NCBI GenBank assembly: GCA_963650385.1
Contig: CAVJLL010000019.1
Coordinates: forward strand, 1 to 40,561
Source of the DNA: CAG-791 sp963650385
GTDB lineage: Bacteria > Bacillota > Clostridia > Lachnospirales > Lachnospiraceae
Length of the DNA stretch: 40,561 nt
Reading direction: 5' to 3'
Each line of letters begins with the position of its first letter. The stretch's first letter is position 1. Below are positions 1 to 7,609 of this stretch, piece by piece. The position numbers and the translations under genes are program-made. The notes under the pieces are model-generated. The model was not told the origin of the DNA, did not search any database, and saw nothing but the letters and a program-made list of their open reading frames with translations.

Positions 1-2
1 AC

Positions 3-30
3 GCGAATTGCCTGCTTGCAGGCAAGTTCA
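3..30. repeat. Dispersed palindromic repeat R1, short copy
   Basis: The core is a perfect inverted repeat TTGCCTGC-TT-GCAGGCAA at 8-25. It resembles the centre of the longer element at 22065-22125 (GAATCGGCTGCTTGCAGACA) and of the element at 7566-7604 (GCTGCCTGCAGG). The three copies lie at the two ends of, and inside, the polysaccharide region. They are related but not identical, so this is a family call made by eye. Function is unknown. Confidence 0.5.
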
Positions 31-35
31 AATGT

Positions 36-70
36 AACAGTACATTCGCCAGCCAGACGACAGGGTGGCG
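36..70. repeat. Dispersed repeat R2, copy 1
   Basis: The core at 47-70 begins CGCCAGCCAGACGACAGG and ends GTGGCG, so its ends form a short inverted repeat (CGCCA/TGGCG). A 24-base core with a single mismatch recurs at 32643-32666, and similarity extends upstream (GTAACAGTAC here, GTCACAGTTC there). A weaker relative is at 22031-22054. All copies are intergenic. Confidence 0.65.
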
Positions 71-98
71 AGCGTACAGTAACGATTCAAACAGACGC

Positions 99-125
99 AA
101 GGGAGGACGGATCCCGTCCTCCCTT
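99..125 (-). terminator. Terminator-like hairpin after the LCP gene
   Basis: A perfect 12-bp inverted repeat (AAGGGAGGACGG / CCGTCCTCCCTT) with a 3-base loop lies about 30 bases past the stop of the minus-strand LCP gene. On the minus strand it is followed by TTGCGTCTGTTTG, which is only weakly U-rich. It probably ends the polysaccharide operon. Confidence 0.65.
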
Positions 126-156
126 GGCACACCGGCTGCTGTTATCAGCCGTTCTC

Positions 157-1605
157 TTATGTGTGATCTGCATCCGTCATTTCTTCCGGAACAGCATCCT
201 TTGTCATCTCCGCAATCTTGTCGCTGTATCCCTTCACCGTATCCGACGGGTCGTACTCCGCGTCATCAAACAGGAACTGATGAAGCCACTTCACGTTGTC
301 GGTCAGGTCTCTCGGAATTACGCAGTCTCCGAGCGCTCCGCCCAGGTTTGCCTGGATACGCTGATCCTCCTGCGGGAATCCGTTCTGCATAGAATCAATT
401 CCGTCCTCGGCGATCACATTGTAGCCGGCAATTGCCTGTACGTCCTTAATCAGATCGCTCACAGAATAGGACGTGTAAATCTCACCGGATACCGAATTCA
501 CAATATCGGTCAGCTGCGCAACGTTTGCGGTCTTTGCCTTATCCATAACTGCATACAGGACCGCACGCTGTCTTGCTGCACGCTTATAATCCCAGCCTCT
601 TGTGTATCGAATGCGGCAGTACGCGGTTGCCTGCAGACCGTTCAGTGTCTGTGTGCCGGATGACGTCACCTCGGTGTAGCCGCTCTTGCCGAGTTCCTTC
701 GCCATGGTGGACTGGTAGTTGTTCAGGTGAGAAATCTCATCGTCCTCAACCGTGATCGTCACACCGCCGAGTGCATCCACCACATCCGTCAGGCCGCCGA
801 AGCCGACCGTCACGAAGTCTGTAATATTCATATCCAGGTTCTGGTTGAGCATGTTGATGGCCTGCTCCGCACCGCCCTGTGAATATGCAGCGTTGCACTT
901 CGTATACGTATCATTTCCAATATTCAGAAGCGTATCACGATATACCGAAACCAGCTTCACGTCGCCGGTATCCTCGTTGATCGAGCAGATCATGATGGAA
1001 TCGCTTCGCGTGTTCTGATCCAGCGCACCCTCGGTGGAATCCACACCGAAGAATGCAATGTTGCGGTAGCCCTTCATCTGTCCGGTTTTGGTGTCCTCGA
1101 TAACCTCATCCGACATATTGTTCACAATCTCCTCGGTAGGGAGATTGACCTTTTCTACCTTGCCGATGCTGTTGACAAAATACAGAACCAGCAGGACGGC
1201 AACCAGCACGACCGCCTCGATGATCAGAATGGCCGGGCGGATCCCCTTTTTCTTTCCTGCGGAGCCGGTCCTCTTGCCGGTGCGTCCGCGGGAAGAACGG
1301 GAGGAACGATTTGCATACCGTTTGTCCTCATACTCATCGCCGTATTCGTCATAGCGATCGTCATAACGATCGTCCGGATAATCGTCATAACGATCCTCAT
1401 ATCCGTCGTCATAACGCTCGTCATAGTCATTATAGCCGTCCTGGTAACCGTCGTCGTAACCGCCGCGGTCATCACCGGCTCCGTAGCTGTCCTCATAGCC
1501 GTCATCGTAGCCATCATCATAACGGTCGTCATAGCGATCCTCGTAGCGATCGCCGTACCCATCATCATAACGATCGTCGTAATCGTCATAGTCACGTCTG
1601 GACAT
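157..1605 (-). CDS. LytR-CpsA-Psr (LCP) family glycopolymer transferase with Tyr/Asp-rich cytoplasmic tail
   Basis: This 482-residue type II membrane protein is the last gene of the polysaccharide cluster. LCP enzymes move lipid-linked glycopolymers onto peptidoglycan at the outer membrane face. Residues 5-95 are built almost only of D, Y, R and G (RYDDGYDD units). A basic stretch follows, then one membrane helix at about 125-144. The LCP core starts near residue 181 (NIAFFGVDS), with the Asp/Arg motifs TRSDSIM and SVYRDT, where the family binds polyprenyl pyrophosphate. The ATG at 1605 is chosen because GGGGGAG lies 8 bases upstream; an in-frame TTG at 1620 would overlap that site. The LCP fold is clear. 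The role in attaching this cluster's glycan is inferred from position. Confidence 0.92.
   Translation of the reverse strand: MSRRDYDDYDDRYDDGYGDRYEDRYDDRYDDGYDDGYEDSYGAGDDRGGYDDGYQDGYNDYDERYDDGYEDRYDDYPDDRYDDRYDEYGDEYEDKRYANRSSRSSRGRTGKRTGSAGKKKGIRPAILIIEAVVLVAVLLVLYFVNSIGKVEKVNLPTEEIVNNMSDEVIEDTKTGQMKGYRNIAFFGVDSTEGALDQNTRSDSIMICSINEDTGDVKLVSVYRDTLLNIGNDTYTKCNAAYSQGGAEQAINMLNQNLDMNITDFVTVGFGGLTDVVDALGGVTITVEDDEISHLNNYQSTMAKELGKSGYTEVTSSGTQTLNGLQATAYCRIRYTRGWDYKRAARQRAVLYAVMDKAKTANVAQLTDIVNSVSGEIYTSYSVSDLIKDVQAIAGYNVIAEDGIDSMQNGFPQEDQRIQANLGGALGDCVIPRDLTDNVKWLHQFLFDDAEYDPSDTVKGYSDKIAEMTKDAVPEEMTDADHT
1320..1593 (-). repeat. Low-complexity coding repeat (DDRYDDGY units)
   Basis: The 5' end of the LCP gene is an imperfect tandem array of 12- and 24-base units such as CGTCATAACGAT on the plus strand. 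They encode DRYDD and DGYDD blocks for about 90 residues. Such arrays can vary in copy number through slippage. Whether this one does cannot be told from one sequence. Confidence 0.85.
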
Positions 1606-1741
1606 ATGGTACTCCCCCAAAAAGAAACGGCGTCACGGCAGAACTGCCTCACCGGTCCGACTCATACTCTCCGTCTTCACCCGATATGCACAGCAGCACA
1701 GCCCGCGCCTTTGGTATTGGTTGTATTGAACTGTATTACAC

Positions 1742-1770
1742 AGAATACTACACTTCCCCATGCAGAACAA
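1742..1770 (-). promoter_or_regulatory. Weak candidate promoter before the LCP gene
   Basis: In the gap at 1606-1826 the minus strand reads TTGTTC, 17 bases, TATTCT, about 135 bases before the LCP start. Both boxes are imperfect. The long gap, when most cluster genes are spaced by under 30 bases, is the main reason to suspect a separate promoter. Nothing else is recognised in this gap. Confidence 0.25.
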
Positions 1771-1826
1771 CCGTCAATCGTTACAACTTACCGTACGGAG
1801 GCAGCAGTTCACCTGCCCTTCACCGC

Positions 1827-3251
1827 CTAATACGCATTTTTATTGATGAAGCCCTTGAACACCGTCAGGAACAGTATCCGGAAATCAAAGCCAAGGCTCC
1901 AGTTCTCGATGTAATAGATGTCGTGCTCGATCCGCTTGCGAATGGATGTGTCTCCGCGGTAGCCGTTGATCTGCGCCCATCCGGTAATTCCCGGGCGAAC
2001 CTGATGCTTGACCATGTAGCGCGGAATCTCCTGACGGAACTTATCCACGAACTGCGGACGCTCCGGCCGCGGCCCCACCAGGCTCATTTTGCCGGTGAGC
2101 ACATTGAAGAACTGCGGCATCTCATCAATGCTGGTTCTGCGGAGAAAGCTGCCGAATTTCGTTACGCGGTCATCCCCTCTGGTGGTCCAGCCCTTTTTCT
2201 CTTCCTCTGCGGACTGTACCCGCATTGTGCGGAACTTATACATGGTAAAGGGCTTGGAATGCAGTCCGATCCTCGTCTGCTTGTAGATGATCGGGCCCTT
2301 GCTGGTCAGCTTCGTACCGATGACCGCCATCAGCATCACCGGAGAGAACAGAATGATACAGAAAATGGATCCGAAAATATCCACCAGGCGCTTCAGGAAC
2401 GCATTCCACGTGTTGGTGAGCGGCACATACCGGATATTGATCACCGGAAGTCCCATAATATCTTCTGTGTACGGTTTGGACGGGAACAGGGAGCCGTAAT
2501 CGGGAATGAACTTCGTGTGGACTCCGGACCGTTCGCACAGATCCACAATATGCTCCAGGTTGTCGTAATCCTCCAGGGAAAGCGTGATGGCAATCTCGTC
2601 CATCTTATTTTCCGGGAGGATGATTTCCAGATTCCCCAATGCCCCCAGCACCTTGACCCCGCGGTACTGCGTGCCTCTGGGAACATGATCGTCCAGAATG
2701 CCGTGAACAACATACCCCCACTGCGGATTCGCGCTGATGCGGTCAAGATACGCCTCGGCAGACCGGGAATATCCCACCAGAATCACGTGCTTGAGGTTGT
2801 TGCCTCTGCGCCGGATATAATACAGAAATTTCCGGACCATCATCCGGTAGAAGAATGTCAGGGCCGTATTGACAACATAGAACAGCAGGATGAACGTACG
2901 CGAGAAATCCACCATACCGTCCACACTGGTGGACAGCAGGAAGAAACTGATCATAACAAGGCCGATTCCGACCGTGTTCGCCTTGACGATGCCCGCCACC
3001 TCGCTGCGGATTCTGGAGGAGCGCTTCGAGGAATACAGATCGTATACGGCATACAGGATCAGATAACCGGGCACAATAAAATACAGAGTCCTGAAATAGG
3101 TCTCTGCCGACAATGCTGTTACACCGGGCGTCGATTCTGCAAGGGGCGTCAGGAACTTCAGCGCCCAGGCAATCAGAAAGCTGACCGCCGTCACCAGCCC
3201 GTCCAGCACAATATGCATTCGATTGAAAAAAATCTGATTATCCTTAATCAT
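1827..3251 (-). CDS. Polyprenyl-phosphate hexose-1-phosphate transferase (initiating glycosyltransferase)
   Basis: This 474-residue enzyme starts glycan synthesis by moving a sugar-1-phosphate, usually from UDP-glucose or UDP-galactose, onto undecaprenyl phosphate. The N-terminal third has four or five hydrophobic helices. A Rossmann-like middle follows (HVILVGYSRSAEAYLD). The C-terminal bacterial sugar transferase domain (about 280-474) shows KRLVDIFGS with a membrane helix, GPIIYKQTRIG, KFRTMR, SIDEMPQFFNVL, GKMSLVGPRPE and RPGITGWAQING, the full signature of the WbaP/EpsL type. It starts 10 bases after the upstream GT2 gene with only a weak ribosome site, so coupling is likely. The exact sugar cannot be read from sequence. 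Confidence 0.93.
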   Translation of the reverse strand: MIKDNQIFFNRMHIVLDGLVTAVSFLIAWALKFLTPLAESTPGVTALSAETYFRTLYFIVPGYLILYAVYDLYSSKRSSRIRSEVAGIVKANTVGIGLVMISFFLLSTSVDGMVDFSRTFILLFYVVNTALTFFYRMMVRKFLYYIRRRGNNLKHVILVGYSRSAEAYLDRISANPQWGYVVHGILDDHVPRGTQYRGVKVLGALGNLEIILPENKMDEIAITLSLEDYDNLEHIVDLCERSGVHTKFIPDYGSLFPSKPYTEDIMGLPVINIRYVPLTNTWNAFLKRLVDIFGSIFCIILFSPVMLMAVIGTKLTSKGPIIYKQTRIGLHSKPFTMYKFRTMRVQSAEEEKKGWTTRGDDRVTKFGSFLRRTSIDEMPQFFNVLTGKMSLVGPRPERPQFVDKFRQEIPRYMVKHQVRPGITGWAQINGYRGDTSIRKRIEHDIYYIENWSLGFDFRILFLTVFKGFINKNAY

Positions 3252-3261
3252 GCTCTATACA

Positions 3262-4365
3262 TCAACGGGGCATCTTCCGCCGGAACAGTCCGGCATACAG
3301 CTGCCCCTGAATGGACACATAAGCAGGCAGATGCTCCCATGCAAACGGAATCTTCTGTCCCAGATACAGCGGGAGCACATTCTCCAGGGTACCGTCCTCA
3401 TCCAGAACAGCGCCCTCGTCTCCCAGCGTTCCCTTTTTGTAGGGAATTTCATAATACCGCAGCAGGGTATATTCCCTGGTCAGCGCCTTCAGAAATTTTC
3501 CGCGCTCCAGCCCCTGCCGAAATGCGCCGTCCAGTCCTTTTCTCCGAAAGAACTCCTTTTTCACAAGCGTGCCGAGCGCCCAGAGCGGCGCATTCAGCCA
3601 GTACTGCAGGAACGGCATATTTTTATACAAAAGAAGTGCGTTATTCCCCGCAGTCATCACTTCCTTGAATTCGTTGTACCGCGATCCGGTTGTAGCGCTT
3701 CCTGCATGCAGGACCTGTGCCTTCGGCGCCAGATAGCTCCGGTGTCCGCTGATCTGCGCTCTCCAGCCGATGTCAATATCCTCCAGGTAGCAATAATGCC
3801 GCTCATCAAACCACCCGATTTCCTCGAACACCTGCATCCGGTACATAGCTGCTCCGGCACAGGCGGCAAACAGCGGTGTCAGCTTCTCGTCGTTTCCGTT
3901 CTCCAGATATCTGCGGACAGACTCTCCCTTTCCTCTTCCAAAGGCCCATCCGAGCGCACTGTAGAGGTCCCCCGCATCGTCAACGAGCTCCGGGTTCTGC
4001 ATCGACAGCATCAGTGCCTGCATGGCAAAGCAATCCGGGCGCTTTTCCATCGCAAGATGCAGCTCCTCGACCGCCCTTGCGTCCACCTCTGTGTCGTTGT
4101 TCAGCAAAAATACATACGGTGTCCGCACCAGATGAAGTCCTGCATTTACCGCGTGACAAAAGCCCGTATTCACCGGCAGCTTCAGGAGGAGAACCTGCGG
4201 ATATTCCTCCTCCAGCATTCTGCAGGAGTCGTCATCCGATCCGTTGTCCACCACGATAACTGCAGGAACCCATGTTCCCTTCAAAAGACTGTCCAGGCAC
4301 TTTTTAAGGAGCGCCGCACCATTATAGTTCGGAATGACAGCCGATATCAATTCACGCTTATCCAT
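3262..4365 (-). CDS. GT2 glycosyltransferase, rhamnosyltransferase-like
   Basis: This 367-residue protein has a GT-A fold of family GT2: AVIPNYNGAALL at the N terminus, IVVDNGSDDDS, then FLLNNDTEV as the metal-binding DXD equivalent. CYLEDIDIGWR carries the acidic residues typical of rhamnosyltransferases such as WbbL and RfbN. The C-terminal 130 residues are partly hydrophobic and may touch the membrane. The ATG at 4365 is preferred over codons further up because it has AAGAGAG upstream and overlaps the previous stop as ATGGATAA. That 8-base overlap implies translational coupling. With rmlBAC in the same cluster, dTDP-L-rhamnose is a reasonable but unproven donor. Confidence 0.87.
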   Translation of the reverse strand: MDKRELISAVIPNYNGAALLKKCLDSLLKGTWVPAVIVVDNGSDDDSCRMLEEEYPQVLLLKLPVNTGFCHAVNAGLHLVRTPYVFLLNNDTEVDARAVEELHLAMEKRPDCFAMQALMLSMQNPELVDDAGDLYSALGWAFGRGKGESVRRYLENGNDEKLTPLFAACAGAAMYRMQVFEEIGWFDERHYCYLEDIDIGWRAQISGHRSYLAPKAQVLHAGSATTGSRYNEFKEVMTAGNNALLLYKNMPFLQYWLNAPLWALGTLVKKEFFRRKGLDGAFRQGLERGKFLKALTREYTLLRYYEIPYKKGTLGDEGAVLDEDGTLENVLPLYLGQKIPFAWEHLPAYVSIQGQLYAGLFRRKMPR

Positions 4366-5668
4366 CCTTGCTCTCTTTAACCACAAACGGATCCCATACG
4401 ACGAGATATCCTTGCTGCCGCACCTGTCGGCAGAACTCCAGGCTTTTCTCCTTCAGCTCATCCGACTGCTTCATCACATGTCCGTCGTAGGAGGCATTGA
4501 ACACAGACTGGTACAACGGCCGCAGCTCCGGGCGGATTTCCATGCAGCGAACATCCACAGCCGCTGCATCCTGCACGGTATCCGCGCGGTGCATGGGTCC
4601 GCTCTCCATCTCGTGCATTCCGAGGAATTCCACGTTCCCGCTCTCATCCATCATTCCGCCCACAATACGGTGATGCCGATCCACAATCTTGCCTCCGACA
4701 ACGCCCACCTCTCTTCGCTGCGCGAAAATATCCGGATGATACTCCACGCGGAAGAATCCGTTGTGCCGGGATTCCTTCACCGTCACATCCATGTGGCACG
4801 TCCGGAAATACTCCTGCAGCGCAGCCTTTCCGGCCGCATAGGCATAATCCTTGCTGCCGGGATTCCCAGCAGTAGACGCCGCATGCGTCCTCCAGTGATA
4901 CAGGACCTTCGGAATGTGCACAATTCCGGACCACGGTGCCCGGAGCAGCAGATCGTAATCCTGTGCCCCGTCGTATTCCGGCCGCAGCAAAAGTGCCAGG
5001 AACAGCTCACGCTTCATCACCAGCAGGTGACACACATAATTGTTGCTCAGAAAATAATCCGGGTTAAAATCCGGCTTCCGATTCGGTTCAAAAAAGCTTG
5101 CCGCAGAGGCATCGCACTTATCCTCATCCGAATACAGGATCTCTGCATGCGTCCGAAGGATTTTATGTGTAATTTCAAAAACAGCATCCGGCGTCAGAAG
5201 ATCATCGTAGTCCAAAAGGGCAATGTACTCCCCCTGCGCCAGCACCGCTGCCGCATTGGTATTGCGGGAAATGCCGCCGTTCGCACCCAGCGCCTTGTAG
5301 CGGATCCGATTGTCCTTCGGATAGGACGCAATGTTCACCGCCGCTTCGCTGCTGCTGCCGTCCGCCAGAATCAGCTCCCAGTTCCCATACGTCTGTGCCA
5401 GGACCGATTCCACCATTTCCCGGAGGAAATGCAGATCCGGCTGATAGAGCGGCACCAGGAAGCTGATGACAGGGAGTGATTCCCCCTCCTGCTTCTTTTT
5501 CTTCCACTGCTGGCGCTGCTCCTCCAGACGCTCCAGGGTCGGAGCCTCGTAAACATACGAGGCTCCGACCCTGGTTTCCAGCCGCTCTCGCGCGGCATAA
5601 TATGCATCCTTCCATCCGTTTCTGCGTGCATATCTGATTGTCTTATTCAAATCATTCCAAAATGCCAT
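4358..5668 (-). CDS. GT2 glycosyltransferase with a complete first and a half-deleted second domain
   Basis: This protein has 436 residues. Residues 66-315 form a full GT2 domain: ISFLVPLYQP, LADGSSSEAA, NGGISRNTNAA, IALLDYDDLL, LYSDEDK, DGAQDYDLLLR, YHWRTHAAST. The next part matches only the second half of the second GT2 domain of the 674-residue paralogue at 7610-9634: GVVGGKIVDRHHRIVGG here against CAGGKLYYPDKTIQHAG there. The nucleotide-binding half (SIVIPNKDH to LLNNDTE) is absent, as if about 110 residues had been removed at the domain joint. The first domain should be active. The remnant may be structural. A 19-bp perfect hairpin lies inside codons 32-45. Confidence 0.88.
   Translation of the reverse strand: MAFWNDLNKTIRYARRNGWKDAYYAARERLETRVGASYVYEAPTLERLEEQRQQWKKKKQEGESLPVISFLVPLYQPDLHFLREMVESVLAQTYGNWELILADGSSSEAAVNIASYPKDNRIRYKALGANGGISRNTNAAAVLAQGEYIALLDYDDLLTPDAVFEITHKILRTHAEILYSDEDKCDASAASFFEPNRKPDFNPDYFLSNNYVCHLLVMKRELFLALLLRPEYDGAQDYDLLLRAPWSGIVHIPKVLYHWRTHAASTAGNPGSKDYAYAAGKAALQEYFRTCHMDVTVKESRHNGFFRVEYHPDIFAQRREVGVVGGKIVDRHHRIVGGMMDESGNVEFLGMHEMESGPMHRADTVQDAAAVDVRCMEIRPELRPLYQSVFNASYDGHVMKQSDELKEKSLEFCRQVRQQGYLVVWDPFVVKESKDG
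5533..5574. repeat. Perfect 19-bp inverted repeat inside a glycosyltransferase gene
   Basis: The arm CCAGGGTCGGAGCCTCGTA (5533-5551) is followed by four bases (AACA) and its exact reverse complement (5556-5574). On the coding strand this would give a very stable RNA hairpin at codons 32-45 of the GT2 gene, encoding a stretch between the N-terminal helix and the GT-A fold. Nothing like it was noticed in the other genes of the window. Confidence 0.93.
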
Positions 5669-5725
5669 CTCACATCTCCGCAGCGTATGTAACGGATGGG
5701 CTGTCCGGAGACATTACCGATACGC

Positions 5726-7450
5726 TCAGATCTTCTCCTTCACTGCCTCGGTAAGCTCCTCCACCTTCACCTGTGCGTCCTCCAGGCTGGTTCCCTTAAC
5801 GCCCATATAGAACTTGATCTTCGGCTCCGTGCCGGAAGGTCTTGCGCAGCACCATGCATCCTGATCCAGTGCAAAATACAGAACATTGGAGGAAGGAAGT
5901 CCGGTGCCCGATTCCTCTCCCGTAGCCAGGTCCAGAACCTTTCCGGATGCATAATCGCGGAACTGCTCCACCTTCCAGTTGCCGAAGGACTTCGGCGGAT
6001 TGGAGCGGAACTTCTCCATGAGTGCCTCAATCTGTGCAGCTCCGTCCATTCCCTTCATGGTAATGGCATACTGTGTTTCCTTATAGAAGCCGTACTCCTC
6101 ATAAATCTTCTGCATCTGATCCCAGAGCGTCAGCCCCTGCTTCTTGTAGAAGGCAGCGGCCTCGCACAGCATCATGACTGCAACCGGAGCATCCTTATCC
6201 CTTGCGTGCGTTCCTGCAAGGCACCCATAGGACTCCTCCAGACCAAAGACGTAGTTGTAGGATTTCTGCTCCTCAAACAGGCGGATCTGCTCTCCGATGT
6301 ACTTGAAGCCGGTCAGGCACTCCACATAATGGCAGCCGTACTTCTGCGCGATCGCCTTTGCCAGATTTGTCGTGACAATCGTCGTAACAAATGCAGGATT
6401 CTCCGGCATTGTTCCGGCAAGGCTCTTCTCGCGGAGGATGTACTCACCGATCAGCATGCCGGACATATTGCCGGTAAACGGCACATACTCGCCGGTTGCC
6501 GTATCCTTCGCATACACGCCGAGACGATCTGCATCCGGATCGGTTGCCAGAACGATGTCCGCATCCTTTTCCTTTGCCAGCTTCAGTGCCAGCGTAAAGG
6601 CCTTCGGATCCTCCGGGTTCGGATAATCCAGCGTCGTGAACTCCGGATCGGGATCTCTTTGCTCCGGAACAACATATACATGCTTAAAGCCAAGCTCCTC
6701 CAGAACTCTTGTTACCGGCACGAGTCCGGCTCCGTGGAACGGTGTGTAAACGATCTTGATGTCATCTGCCATTTCCCGGATCACTTCCGGATGGATGATC
6801 TGCTTCTTAAGCGCCTCCATATAGGCATCGTCAATTTCCTTGCCAAAGTACACCAGAAGGCCTGCCTTTACCGCCTCGTCCTCCGGCATGGTCTTCACCT
6901 CGCCGTAGCTGGTTACTGCATTGACATCGCCGATAATGCCGGTATCGTGCGGCGGCGTCACCTGTGCGCCGTCCTCCCAGTATACCTTGTATCCGTTGTA
7001 TTCCGGCGGGTTATGGCTGGCCGTAATCTCAACGCCGGCCTGGCATCCAAAGTAGCGAAGCGCGAAGGACTCCTCCGGAACCGGACGAAGCGTATCCGAC
7101 AGATATGCCTTGATTCCGTTCGCTGCAAGGCAGAGTGCGGTCTCTTTTGCGAATTCCGGGCTCATGCGGCGGCTGTCATAGGAAATCGCCACGCCCTTCT
7201 TCGGATCTCCGTTCTTGTTGATGTAGTTCGCAAGTCCCTGCGTTGCCTTCCGGACAGTATAGATATTCATACGATTGGTGCCGGCACCGATTACGCCGCG
7301 CAGTCCGCCCGTACCAAATGCAAGATCCTTGTAAAACCGGTCCTCGACTTCCTTCTCATCCCCGATTGAACGAAGCTCTTCCTTGGTCTTCTCGTCAAAA
7401 TAGGGATCGTTTAACCAGTAATTCAGTTGTTCCTTCACGCGTTCCAGCAT
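5726..7450 (-). CDS. Phosphoglucomutase / phosphomannomutase (alpha-D-phosphohexomutase)
   Basis: This 574-residue enzyme interconverts hexose 6-phosphate and 1-phosphate. It would supply glucose 1-phosphate to RmlA and to UDP-sugar synthesis. All four active-site loops are present: the phosphoserine loop TASHNP (143-148, Ser145), the metal loop DPDADR (304-309), the sugar loop GLEESYG, and the phosphate-binding loop RPSGTEPKIKF near the C terminus. The length fits the PgcA-type Firmicute enzymes. The ribosome site AAAGGAGGAG is strong, and a 159-base gap with a palindromic repeat separates the gene from its upstream neighbour, so it may also be transcribed alone. The choice between glucose and mannose is not decided by sequence. 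Confidence 0.94.
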   Translation of the reverse strand: MLERVKEQLNYWLNDPYFDEKTKEELRSIGDEKEVEDRFYKDLAFGTGGLRGVIGAGTNRMNIYTVRKATQGLANYINKNGDPKKGVAISYDSRRMSPEFAKETALCLAANGIKAYLSDTLRPVPEESFALRYFGCQAGVEITASHNPPEYNGYKVYWEDGAQVTPPHDTGIIGDVNAVTSYGEVKTMPEDEAVKAGLLVYFGKEIDDAYMEALKKQIIHPEVIREMADDIKIVYTPFHGAGLVPVTRVLEELGFKHVYVVPEQRDPDPEFTTLDYPNPEDPKAFTLALKLAKEKDADIVLATDPDADRLGVYAKDTATGEYVPFTGNMSGMLIGEYILREKSLAGTMPENPAFVTTIVTTNLAKAIAQKYGCHYVECLTGFKYIGEQIRLFEEQKSYNYVFGLEESYGCLAGTHARDKDAPVAVMMLCEAAAFYKKQGLTLWDQMQKIYEEYGFYKETQYAITMKGMDGAAQIEALMEKFRSNPPKSFGNWKVEQFRDYASGKVLDLATGEESGTGLPSSNVLYFALDQDAWCCARPSGTEPKIKFYMGVKGTSLEDAQVKVEELTEAVKEKI

Positions 7451-7565
7451 GGGTAACTCCTCCTTTTGTCGGCCCCTGCGTACCCTTTCGCAGCAAGGCC
7501 TCTTTTCCTTTTGCTATCTATGCATTCAGCTTTCGCTGCAGCATCCCCTTTGTGCACCTGTTCAG

Positions 7566-7604
7566 CGCCTGCCGATTTCAACGTGAACCCGCTGCCTGCA
7601 GGCG
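7566..7604. repeat. Dispersed palindromic repeat R1, half copy
   Basis: This element lies in the 159-base gap between the 674-residue GT2 gene and the phosphoglucomutase gene. It begins CGCCTGCCGATTTCAACGTG and ends CTGCCTGCAGGCG, so its ends pair (CGCCTGC/GCAGGCG), with CCTGCAGG as an inner palindrome. The left part matches the left arm of the element at 22065-22125. There is no U-run on the minus strand, so it is not a typical terminator. Confidence 0.7.
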
Positions 7605-7609
7605 TTTTC

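Noticed and set aside
1320..1593. CRISPR-like array suggested by regular short repeats
   Set aside because: The repeats are in frame, code D/Y/R/G units of the LCP tail, and have no spacers or cas genes.
1311..3668. 785-codon open frame on the plus strand
   Set aside because: It lies opposite the LCP, sugar transferase and GT2 genes, is rich in His, Arg and Pro as expected of a GC-rich antisense frame, and has no recognisable domain or ribosome site.
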